DNA of 64,000 nt, taken from positions 124,001-188,000 of the forward strand of contig JAPFFF010000008.1 of NCBI GenBank assembly GCA_039105265.1, given 5' to 3'. Made by a program: the position numbers and the translations under genes. This DNA is from Tritrichomonas musculus (lineage: Eukaryota > Parabasalia > Tritrichomonadida > Tritrichomonadidae). The stretch's first letter is position 1. Every line of letters begins with the position of its first letter. Under the pieces are notes generated by a model. It saw only the letters and a list, made by a program, of their open reading frames with translations. It was not told the DNA's origin and did not search any database. Below are positions 1 to 12,300 of this stretch, piece by piece.

Positions 1-71
1 CCTCCTGTTTATTAATTTAGAAATATTTTGTTTAGATATAGTTTAATTAAAAATAAAAATCCTTTTCATCA

Positions 72-143
72 GTCCCACTAGTATAATGGTTAGAATAGAT
101 CCTTGACACGGATCAGACTGCGGTTCGATTCCGCAGTGGGACA
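72..143 (+). tRNA. tRNA-Val (anticodon GAC)
   Basis: The sequence folds as a 72-nt cloverleaf. The acceptor stem 72-78 pairs over seven bases with 136-142, with A143 as discriminator. The anticodon stem 98-102/110-114 is perfect, with loop 103-109 and anticodon GAC at 105-107. The T stem 119-123/131-135 is perfect, with loop TTCGATT. The D arm (81-96) is weak, with one A-A mismatch and G-U pairs, but carries the expected GG in its loop. A35 and discriminator A73 fit valine identity. No intron is seen and CCA is not encoded. GAC is an unusual valine anticodon for a eukaryote. The D and T arms contain the usual internal A and B box promoters. Confidence 0.88.
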
Positions 144-151
144 TTTTTTTT
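144..151 (+). terminator. RNA polymerase III terminator
   Basis: A run of eight T residues follows the tRNA discriminator base directly, the standard Pol III stop signal. Confidence 0.8.
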
Positions 152-375
152 CTATTCTATATATTTTTATATATCTTTTGTGCAATTCATTTACAAAATA
201 TAGGAATGGCTCATGAAAATGAAATATACAAAATTAATCTATCAAATAAAAAAATTTAAGATCTTTTTTCTCCAATTTTATATTTAGATATAAAACAAAA
301 GTTATAATATATTAAATTATTTTGGTTTTATAAAAACATACATTATTTTTTGTATTGCCCAAAAGGCAAAAAAAA

Positions 376-3300
376 CTATTTGAGCCAAATTGAATAAAAC
401 ATATTTCCGGCTCCCAAATTTTTGGCAATTGAAAAGTTATCATCACTTTCACTTTGTGATGAATTTTCTTCTTTTCTGCTTGGTTCTGGTCTTCGTTGTA
501 TGTTTGGTCTTTCACCAAATGATAAGTTATCTGAAGAAGAATGTGATTCAATTTTTTCAGATGAGATTTCAGAAGAAATTTGGAGATCAGATGATTCAGA
601 CTTGATATCTGGCGATATCTCCATATCTATTTCAGAAGAAATCTCTGATTCAACGGCTTCCGATGAAATTTGAGGTTCTTTTTCAGATGACTTTCCAACT
701 TTACTAGAAGAAAGTGATTTTTCATCTTCTTTGTTTGGTTTGTCACTTTCATTCTCTTTATTTGCAAGTTTGGATAGTGAATCACTTTGCTTTTCAGGTG
801 CTGATTCTTCGTGTGATTGTTCTGAGTTGGAACTTTCATCATTTTCTTCAAGTTCTGTTGATTGTGATGGATTTTCATTGAGTGATTCTTCTTGGCTTGC
901 AGATAACGATGACTCTTCTTCTTCTTCTTCAGCAATTTCGATTTTGTCTTTTTCTTTTGGTTCTGATGATTGATCATTATTTCTCTTTTCGCTTTCGCTT
1001 TTCTCCAATTTGGATGATGATAATGAATGCTTTTCGCTTGTTAATTCTTTCTGGCTTGATGAATAATCATAATATGATGAAGATGATTTTTCAGTTTCAG
1101 ATTGTTCTGATTCAATCTTTGAAGATTTTTCTTTATTAAGTCCTTCATCACTTTTTGCAGCTTCATCTTGTTGCTGATTATCTTCTTTTGTTTGTGATAA
1201 TGATTCTGATTTTTGCTGAGATGATGATTCTTCATGTGATTTAGAGGACTGTTCAGAACTTGAGCTTTCATTTTCTTCAAGTTCAGTTGATTGTGATGGA
1301 ATGTCATTTTCTGACTCTTCATGACTTGCTGATAAAGATGATGCTTCATCTTCCTCTTCTTGAAAATCAACTTTATCATTGTCTTTTGGTTCTGATGATT
1401 CTTTAGATTGCTTTTCACTCTCGAATTTCTCTAATTTGGATGAAGAAGAAGAAGAACGTCTTTCACTAGTTGATGAATAAGATTTTTCTTCTTCTTTTGA
1501 AGATTGTTTCTTAGCAGATTTGTCGCTTTCAGTGTGTTTTAACTTGTAGGAAGATGATGATTGTTTCTCACTTGTTGGATCATTTTGGCTTGAATATAAG
1601 TTTTCATTATTTTTGGCAGATTTGGATTGGCTTTCATTAATTGTTTCTTCTTTGAATGGACTTAAAATCAAGTCATCTGAAACAGATACATTTTTGTTCT
1701 TTGATGACGAACTGTGTTTTTCTGATTTGTTAGAAATGGAAGACTTATTTTGATTCGATATTTTGATTGAATCCGAATCAGAATTGTTTTCTTTATTAGA
1801 AGCAGAACTCTTTGATTTGGATCTTGATGATTGACTTGTTTTACTTTCATCTGACGAAGAAGTGACTTCATTGTTTGCATGTTTTCCAGAATCAATTTCG
1901 TGAGATGAATAGTTATTTTCATTTTCAGATTCTTTGCTGGAACTAATTGATGAATGATGCTTTCCAGAATCATTTGATTTTAGGACGTTTTGATTTTCAT
2001 TTGATAATGGTTTCATTTTTGATGAATCGTCGTATTTACTTGAACGAAGGCTCTTTTCATCATTAATTAAATCTTTTTGGTCATTTTTAACTTTATATTC
2101 CATTTCACTAAGTGATTTGTCTGACATCCAAATTGATCGATTTTTATTAAGGTTTTCATTTACATCTCTTTTTTCATCATTACTGGCTGATTCAAATTGG
2201 AATTCTTGGCTCATGGAATAAGCATAGCTTGAGCTCGCTTCGTTGATGTCATGTCTTTGCTGGTCAATCAAAAAATAATTTCTACTTCTTGATGACTTAT
2301 TGGCGTCTGAACTCATTGCTTTATCTGATTCGATCTTCGATGACTTGTTTGCTGTTGAGCTTAATTCTTTCTCTGACTCTATCTTTGATGATCTGTTGGC
2401 GTATGAGCTCATTGCTTTATCTGACTCTATCTTCGATGACTTGTTGGCTGCAGAGCTTAATTCTCTCTCTGATTCAATCTTTGATGATCTGTTGGCTGTT
2501 GAGCTTAATTCTCTCTCTGATTCAATCTTTGATGATCTGTTGGCTGTTGAGCTTAATTCTCTCTCTGATTCAATCTTGGATGATCTGTTGGCGGCTGAGC
2601 TCATTGCTTTATCTGATTCAATCTTTGATGATCTGTTGGCGGCTGAGCTCATTGCTTTATCTGATTCAATCTTCGATGACTTGTTGGCTGTTGAGCTTAA
2701 TTCTCTCTCTGATTCAAACTTCGATGATCTGTTGGCTGATGAGCTCATTGCTTTATCTGATTCAATCTTTGATGATCTGTTGGCGGATGAGCTCATTGCT
2801 TTATCTGATTCAAACTTCGAGGACTTGTTGGCTGATGAGATTAATTCTCTCTCTGATTCAATCTTTGATGATCTGTTGGCTGTTGAGCTTAACTCTTTCT
2901 CGGATTCGATCTTCGATGATTTATTAGCAGCTGAGCTCATTGCTTTATCTGATTCAAACTTCGAGGACTTGTTGGCTGATGAGATTAATTCTCTCTCTGA
3001 TTCAATCTTTGATGATCTGTTGGCTGTTGAGCTTAATTCTCTCTCTGACTCAATCTTGGATGACTTGTTGGCTGTTGAGCTTAACTCTTTCTCGGATTCA
3101 ATCTTCGATGATTTATTAGCAGCTGAGCTCATTGCTTTATCTGATTCAAACTTCGATGATTTATTGGCTGTTGAGCTTAACTCTTTCTCGGATTCGATCT
3201 TCGATGATTTATTAGCAGCTGAGCTCATTGCTTTATCTGATTCAAACTTCGATGATTTATTGGCTGTTGAGCTTAACTCTCTCTCTGACTCAATCTTGGA

Positions 3301-6300
3301 TGACTTGTTGGCTGTTGAGCTTAACTCTTTCTCGGATTCAATCTTCGATGATTTATTAGCAGCTGAGCTCATTGCTTTATCTGATTCAAACTTCGATGAT
3401 TTATTGGCTGTTGAGCTTAATTCTCTCTCTGACTCAATCTTGGATGACTTGTTGGCTGTTGAGCTTAACTCTTTCTCGGATTCAATCTTCGATGATTTAT
3501 TAGCAGCTGAGCTCATTGCTTTATCTGATTCAAACTTCGATGATTTATTGGCTGTTGAGCTTAACTCTTTCTCGGATTCGATCTTCGATGATTTATTAGC
3601 AGCTGAGCTCATTGCTTTATCTGATTCAAACTTCGATGATTTATTGGCTGTTGAGCTTAACTCTCTCTCTGACTCAATCTTGGATGACTTGTTGGCTGTT
3701 GAGCTTAACTCTTTCTCGGATTCGATCTTCGATGATTTATTAGCAGCTGAGCTCATTGCTTTATCTGATTCAAACTTCGATGATTTATTGGCTGTTGAGC
3801 TTAATTCTCTCTCTGACTCAATCTTGGATGACTTGTTGGCTGTTGAGCTTAACTCTTTCTCGGATTCAATCTTCGATGATTTATTAGCAGCTGAGCTCAT
3901 TGCTTTATCTGATTCAAACTTCGATGATTTATTGGCTGTTGAGCTTAACTCTTTCTCGGATTCGATCTTCGATGATTTATTAGCAGCTGAGCTCATTGCT
4001 TTATCTGATTCAAACTTCGATGATTTATTGGCTGTTGAGCTTAACTCTCTCTCTGACTCAATCTTGGATGACTTGTTGGCTGTTGAGCTTAACTCTTTCT
4101 CGGATTCAATCTTTGATGATCTGTTGGCTGCTGAGCTCATTCCTTTCTCTGATTCAATCTTTGATGATCTGTTGGCTGCTGAGCTCATTGCTTTATCTGA
4201 TTTGATCTTCGATGATCTGTTGGCTGTTGAGCTTAACTCTTTCTCGGATTCGATCTTCGATGACTTGTTGGCTGTTGAGCTTAACTCTTTCTCGGATTCG
4301 ATCTTCGATGATTTATTAGCAGCTGAGCTCATTGCTTTATCTGATTCAAACTTCGATGATTTATTGGCTGTTGAGCTTAACTCTCTCTCTGACTCAATCT
4401 TGGATGACTTGTTGGCTGTTGAGCTTAACTCTTTCTCGGATTCAATCTTCGATGATTTATTAGCAGCTGAGCTCATTCCTTTCTCGGATTCAATCTTCGA
4501 TGATTTGTTGGCTGATGAGCTTAACTCTTTCTCGGATTCGATCTTCGATGATTTATTAGCAGCTGAGCTCATTGCTTTATCTGATTCGATCTTCGATGAT
4601 TTATTGGCTGTTGAGCTTAACTCTTTCTCGGATTCAATCTTCGAAGATTTATTAGCAGCTGAGCTTAATTCTTTCTCTGACTCAATCTTGGATGATCTGT
4701 TGGCGGTTGAACTCATTGACTTATTTGAATCAAACTTTGAAGATTCACTTATTTTGTTCCTAATATCTTGATTAGATTCCATGTTTGATGAAGTATTAGC
4801 TGAAGAATTCATTTCTGATGATAAACCCGATTTTTTCTGCATAATATATCCTGATATCTTTGGTCTGCCTTTAACTAAGAGTTTCTGTCTAATCATTTTT
4901 CTTGATTTGTTTTTAGATTCTGATCCAGTTTCATACTCTGTGCCACTTAGTGATGATACAAATTCCTCTTCTTCTTCTTCTTCAATAATAACACATTCTT
5001 CAATAACCAAAATTTCGTTATCTTCAAGTCGATTATTGAAAGTTGTTTTAATTGAATCATATGTAAGATTCTCACTTGAAGAATATTGGCTTTGATTAAC
5101 AACTCCAGATCCACTGGCTGAGCTTAATGACTCATTCTGTTTGGAACTTTCAGATTTGTTGAGTCTTCGTTCTGATGCATTGCTTTGGTTGACAACTCCA
5201 GATCCACTGGCTGAGCTTAATGACTCATTCTGTTTGGAACTTTCAGATTTGTTGAGTCTTCGTTCTGATGCATTGCTTTGGTTGACAACTCCAGATCCAC
5301 TGGCTGAGCTTAATGATTCATTCTGTTTGGAACTTTCAGATTTGTTGAGTCTTCGTTCTGATGCATTGTTTTGGTTGACAACTCCAGATCCACTGGCTGA
5401 GCTTAATGACTCATTCTGTTTGGAACTTTCAGATTTGTTGAGTCTTCGTTCTGATGCATTGCTTTGGTTGACAACTCCAGATCCACTGGCTGAGCTTAAT
5501 GACTCATTCTGTTTGGAACTTTCAGATTTGTTGAGTCTTCGTTCTGATGCATTGCTTTGGTTGACAACTCCAGATCCACTGGCTGAGCTTAATGACTCAT
5601 TCTGTTTGGAACTTTCAGATTTGTTGAGTCTTCGTTCTGATGCATTGTTTTGGTTGACAACTCCAGATCCACTGGCTGAGCTTAATGACTCATTCTGTTT
5701 GGAACTTTCAGATTTGTTGAGTCTTCGTTCTGATGCATTGCTTTGGTTGACAACTCCAGATCCACTGGCTGAGCTTAATGACTCATTCTGTTTGGAACTT
5801 TCAGATTTGTTGAGTCTTCGTTCTGATGCATTGCTTTGGTTGACAACTCCAGATCCACTGGCTGAGCTTAATGACTCATTCTGTTTGGAACTTTCAGATT
5901 TGTTGAGTCTTCGTTCTGATGCATTGCTTTGGTTGACAACTCCAGATCCACTGGCTGAGCTTAATGACTCATTCTGTTTGGAGCTTTCAGATTTGTTGAG
6001 TCTTCGTTCTGATGCATTGTTTTGGTTGACAACTCCAGATCCACTGGCTGAGCTTAATGACTCATTCTGTTTGGAACTTTCAGATTTGTTGAGTCTTCGT
6101 TCTGATGCATTGTTTTGGTTGACAACTCCAGATCCACTGGCTGAGCTTAATGACTCATTCTGTTTGGAACTTTCAGATTTGTTGAGTCTTCGTTCTGATG
6201 CATTGTTTTGGTTGACAACTCCAGATCCACTGGCTGAGCTTAATGACTCATTCTGTTTGGAGCTTTCAGATTTGTTGAGTCTTCGTTCTGATGCATTGTT

Positions 6301-9300
6301 TTGGTTGACAACTCCAGATCCACTGGCTGAGCTTAATGACTCATTCTGTTTGGAACTTTCAGATTTGTTGAGTCTTCGTTCTGATGCATTGTTTTGGTTG
6401 ACAACTCCAGATCCACTGGCTGAGCTTAATGACTCATTCTGTTTGGAACTTTCAGATTTGTTGAGTCTTCGTTCTGATGCATTGCTTTGGTTGACAACTC
6501 CAGATCCACTGGCTGAGCTTAATGATTCATTCTGTTTGGAACTTTCAGATTTGTTGAGTCTTCGTTCTGATGCATTGCTTTGGTTGACAACTCCAGATCC
6601 ACTGGCTGAGCTTAATGACTCATTCTGTTTGGAACTTTCAGATTTGTTGAGTCTTCGTTCTGATGCATTGCTTTGGTTGACAACTCCAGATCCACTGGCT
6701 GAGCTTAATGACTCATTCTGTTTGGAACTTTCAGATTTGTTGAGTCTTCGTTCTGATGCATTGCTTTGGTTGACAACTCCAGATCCACTGGCTGAGCTTA
6801 ATGACTCATTCTGTTTGGAACTTTCAGATTTGTTGAGTCTTCGTTCTGATGCATTGCTTTGGTTGACAACTCCAGATCCACTGGCTGAGCTTAATGACTC
6901 ATTCTGTTTGGAACTTTCAGATTTGTTGAGTCTTCGTTCTGATGCATTGCTTTGGTTGACAACTCCAGATCCACTGGCTGAGCTTAATGACTCATTCTGT
7001 TTGGAACTTTCAGACTTATTGAGTCTTCGTTCTGATGCATTGCTTTGGTTGACAACTCCAGATCCACTGGCTGAGCTTAATGACTCATTCTGTTTGGAAC
7101 TTTCAGACTTGTTGAGTCTTCGTTCTGATGCATTGCTTTGGTTGACAACTCCAGATCCACTGGCTGAGCTTAATGATTCATTCTGTTTGGAACTTTCAGA
7201 CTTATTGAGTCTTCGTTCTGATGCATTGCTTTGGTTGACAACTCCAGATCCACTGGCTGAGCTTAATGACTCATTCTGTTTGGAACTTTCAGATTTGTTG
7301 AGTCTTCGTTCTGATGCATTGCTTTGGTTGACAACTCCAGATCCACTGGCTGAGCTTAATGACTCATTCTGTTTGGAACTTTCAGATTTGTTGAGTCTTC
7401 GTTCTGATGCATTGCTTTGGTTGACAACTCCAGATCCACTGGCTGAGCTTAATGATTCATTCTGTTTGGAACTTTCAGATTTGTTGAGTCTTCGTTCTGA
7501 TGCATTGCTTTGGTTGACAACTCCAGATCCACTGGCTGAGCTTAATGACTCATTCTGTTTGGAACTTTCAGACTTGTTGAGTCTTCGTTCTGATGCATTG
7601 CTTTGGTTGACAACTCCAGATCCACTGGCTGAGCTTAATGACTCATTCTGTTTGGAACTTTCAGATTTGTTGAGTCTTCGTTCTGATGCATTGCTTTGGT
7701 TGACAACTCCAGATCCACTGGCTGAGCTTAATGACTCATTCTGTTTGGAACTTTCAGACTTATTGAGTCTTCGTTCTGATGCATTGTTTTGGTTGACAAC
7801 TCCAGATCCACTGGCTGAGCTTAATGACTCATTCTGTTTGGAGCTTTCAGATTTGTTGAGTCTTCGTTCTGATGCATTGCTTTGGTTGACAACTCCAGAT
7901 CCACTGGCTGAGCTTAATGATTCATTCTGTTTGGAACTTTCAGATTTGTTGAGTCTTCGTTCTGATGCATTGCTTTGGTTGACAACTCCAGATCCACTGG
8001 CTGAGCTTAATGACTCATTCTGTTTGGAACTTTCAGACTTGTTGAGTCTTCGTTCTGATGCATTGCTTTGGTTATCATTGTTATCATTAATTTGTAGTTC
8101 AATTTGATTTTGGGAATCATTAACTGATCTTTGCAATGAGATGTTTTGATTGTTATTAATTAACTCATTTTGTTGTCTTTCCATAATTTGCAATTGGTTC
8201 AATTGATTTTGAGTCAAATTATTTGATTCAATAGTTGTTGTTGATTGATTAAGAATGTTTGTAATGTTTTGCAATTGATTTCCTTGACTTTGAATTAAAG
8301 CAAGTAATTGTTCATATCTTAAAGAATCTTCATTCTTGATAGTTTCAATTTCTTTTGAATGAATTATTTCTATTGTATGAGTTTTATTTATTGATTCGCT
8401 TGTTTTACTTGATTTATTGATATTTGATCCATTGAAATCAATTTGATTTGTTTCAATCCTCTCATCTTTACTGTTTATTTCTGTTGACATATTCTTTACT
8501 GAATTATTTTCATTGTTAGACAAATTCTTATATTCTTCAACCTTTGATTTCTGTTCAGTTGCCCTAAATTCCATTTCACTAAGTGATTTATCTGACATCC
8601 AAATTGATCGGTTATTAGAAATATATTCTTTTTCTATGTTAAATGGTGATTCAAATTGAAATTCAGCACTCATCGAATAAGCATAACTTGCACTATCATC
8701 TAAATATTGATTTTCGTTATTATTTCTTTCCCTACTAACAATTAATTCTTCTGATTCGTAATTAGACAAGTAGGCTTTGTCGGACTTTCTCTTTGGCATA
8801 TTGAAAGAGCTTAATTCTTTCTCGGATTCAACCTTGGATGATCTGTTGGCGGCTGAGCTCATTGCTTTCTCTGATTCAATCTTCGAGGACTTATTAGCTG
8901 CGGAACTCATTGCTTTCTCTGACTCAATCTTCGAGGATTTGTTGGCTGCTGAGCTCATTCCTTTCTCTGATTCGATCTTCGATGATTTGTTGGCGGTTGA
9001 GCTTAATTCTTTCTCTGATTCGATCTTCGAGGATTTATTGGCGGCTGAGATCATTCCTTTCTCTGATTCGATCTTCGAGGACTTATTAGCTGCGGAACTC
9101 ATTCCTTTCTCGGATTCAACCTTGGATGATTTATTGGCGGCTGAGCTCATTCCTTTCTCTGATTCAATCTTCGATGATTTATTGGCGACTGAGCTTAATT
9201 CTTTCTCTGATTCAACCTTGGATGATTTATTAACAGCCGAGTTTAATTCTTTCTCTGATTCAACCTTGGATGATTTATTGGCGGCTGAGATCATTCCTTT

Positions 9301-12300
9301 CTCTGACTCAATCTTCGAGGACTTATTGGCGACTGAGCTTAATTCTTTCTCTGATTCGATCTTGGATGATTTGTTGGCGGCTGAGCTCATTGCTTTCTCT
9401 GATTCGATCTTGGATGATTTGTTGGCGGCTGAGCTTAATTCTTTCTCTGATTCGATCTTCGAGGATTTATTGGCAGCTGAGTTTAACTCCTTCTCGGATT
9501 CAATCTTCGAGGACTTGTTGGCTTCTGAGCTTAATTCTTTCTCTGACTCTATCTTCGATGACTTGTTGGCTGCGGAACTTAATTCTTTCTCTGATTCAAC
9601 CTTCGATGATTTATTGGCTGCGGAGCTTAACTCTTTCTCCAACTCGATCTTCGATGACTTGTTGGTGGCTGAGCTTAATTCTTTCTCTGATTCGATCTTC
9701 GAGGATTTATTGGCAGCTGAGTTTAACTCCTTCTCGGATTCAATCTTCGAGGACTTGTTGGCTTCTGAGCTTAATTCTTTCTCTGACTCTATCTTCGATG
9801 ACTTGTTGGCTGCGGAACTTAATTCTTTCTCTGATTCGATCTTCGATGATCTGTTGGTGGCTGAGCTTAATTCTTTCTCTGATTCGATCTTCGATGACTT
9901 ATTGGTGGCTGAGCTCATTCCTTTCTCTGATTCGATCTTCGATGATTTAATTGCTGCTGAGCTTATTCCTTTCTCTGATTCAACCTTAGATGATTTGTTG
10001 GCGGCTGAACTCATTCCTTTCTCTGACTCAATCTTCGAGGATTTGTTGGCTGCGGAACTTAATTCTTTCTCTGATTCGATCTTCGATGATCTGTTGGTTG
10101 CAGAGCTTAATTCTTTCTCTGATTCGATCTTCGATGACTTATTGGTGGCTGAGCTCATTCCTTTCTCTGATTCGATCTTCGATGATTTAATTGCTGCTGA
10201 GCTTAATTCTTTCTCTAACTCAATCTTCGAGGATTTGTTGGCTGCTGAGCTCATTCCTTTCTCTGATTCAACCTTAGATGACTTGTTGGCGGCTGAGATC
10301 ATTCCTTTCTCTGACTCAATCTTCGAGGACTTATTGGCGACTGAGCTTAATTCTTTCTCTGATTCGATCTTCGATGATCTGTTGGTTGCAGAGCTTAACT
10401 CTTTCTCTGACTCGATCTTCGATGACTTGTTAGCTGCTGAGCTCATTCCTTTCTCTGACTCAATCTTCGAGGATTTATTGGCTACGGAACTCATTCCTTT
10501 CTCTGATTCAATCTTCGATGATTTATTGGCTGCGGAGCTTAACTCTTTCTCCGACTCGATCTTCGATGACTTGTTGGTGGCTGAGCTTAATTCTTTCTCT
10601 GATTCGATCTTCGATGATTTAATAACTGCTGAGCTTAACTCTTTCTCTGACTCGATCTTCGATGATTTATTGGCTGCTGAACTCATTCCTTTCTCAGATT
10701 CGATCTTCGATGACTTGTTGGTGGCTGAGCTTAATTCTTTCTCTAATTCGATCTTCGATGATTTAATAGCTGCAGAGCTTAATTCTTTCTCTAATTCGAT
10801 CTTCAAGGATTTGTTGGCTGCTGAGCTCATTCCTTTCTCTGATTCAACCTTAGATGACTTGTTGGCGGCTGAACTCATTCCTTTCTCTGATTCGATCTTC
10901 GATGATTTGTTGGCGGTTGAGCTTAACTCTTTCTCTGATTCGATCTTCGATGACTTATTAGAAGCTGAGCTCATTCCTTTCTCTGACTCTATCTTCGATG
11001 ATCTGTTGGTTGCAGAGCTTAATTCTTTCTCTAATTCGATCTTCGAGGATTTGTTGGCTGCTGAACTCATTCCTTTCTCTGATTCAACCTTAGATGACTT
11101 GTTGGCGGCTGAACTCATTCCTTTCTCTGACTCGATCTTCGATGATCTGTTGGCGGCTGAGCTTAACTCTTTCTCTGACTCGATCTTCGATGACTTGTTA
11201 GCTGCTGAACTCATTCCTTTCTCTGATTCGATCTTCGATGATCTGTTGGAGGCTGAACTTAATTCTTTCTCTGATTCAACCTTCGATGATTTATTGGCTG
11301 CTGAACTCATTCCTTTCTCTGACTCGATCTTCGATGATTTATTGGCTGCGGAGCTTAACTCTTTCTCTGATTCGATCTTCGATGATTTATTGGCTGCGGA
11401 GCTTAACTCTTTCTCTGATTCGACCTTCGATGATTTATTGGCTGCTGAACTCATTCCTTTCTCTGACTCGATCTTCGATGATTTATTGGCTGCGGAGCTT
11501 AACTCTTTCTCTGATTCGATCTTCGATGATCTGTTGGTTGCAGAGCTTAACTCTTTCTCTGATTCGACCTTCGATGATTTATTGGCTGCTGAACTCATTC
11601 CTTTCTCTGACTCGATCTTCGATGATTTATTGGCTGCGGAGCTTAACTCTTTCTCTGATTCGACCTTCGATGATTTATTGGCTGCTGAACTCATTCCTTT
11701 CTCTGACTCGATCTTCGATGATCTGTTGGTGGCTGAGCTTAACTCTTTCTCTAATTCGATCTTCGATGATCTGTTGGTTGCAGAGCTTAACTCTTTCTCG
11801 GATTCGATCTTCGAGGATTTGTTGGCTGCTGAGCTCATTCCTTTCTCTGACTCGATCTTCGATGACTTGTTGGTGGCTGAGCTTAATTCTTTCTCTGATT
11901 CGATCTTCGATGATTTAATAGCTGCTGAGCTTAACTCTTTCTCTGACTCGATCTTCGATGATTTATTGGCTGCTGAACTCATTCCTTTCTCAGATTCGAT
12001 CTTCGATGATCTGTTGGTTGCAGAGCTTAATTCTTTCTCTGATTCGATCTTGGATGATTTGTTGGCGGTTGAGCTTAACTCTTTCTCTGATTCGATCTTC
12101 GATGACTTGTTGGCGGCTGAGCTTAACTCTTTCTCTGACTCGATCTTCGATGATTTATTGGCTGCTGAGCTCATTCCTTTCTCTGATTCAACCTTAGATG
12201 ACTTGTTGGCGGCTGAACTCATTCCTTTCTCTGATTCGATCTTCGATGATTTGTTGGCGGTTGAGCTTAACTCTTTCTCTGATTCGATCTTCGATGATTT

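Noticed and set aside
5098-8073. CRISPR-like array from regular repeats
   Set aside because: There are no unique spacers between units; the whole 93-bp unit repeats and is coding.
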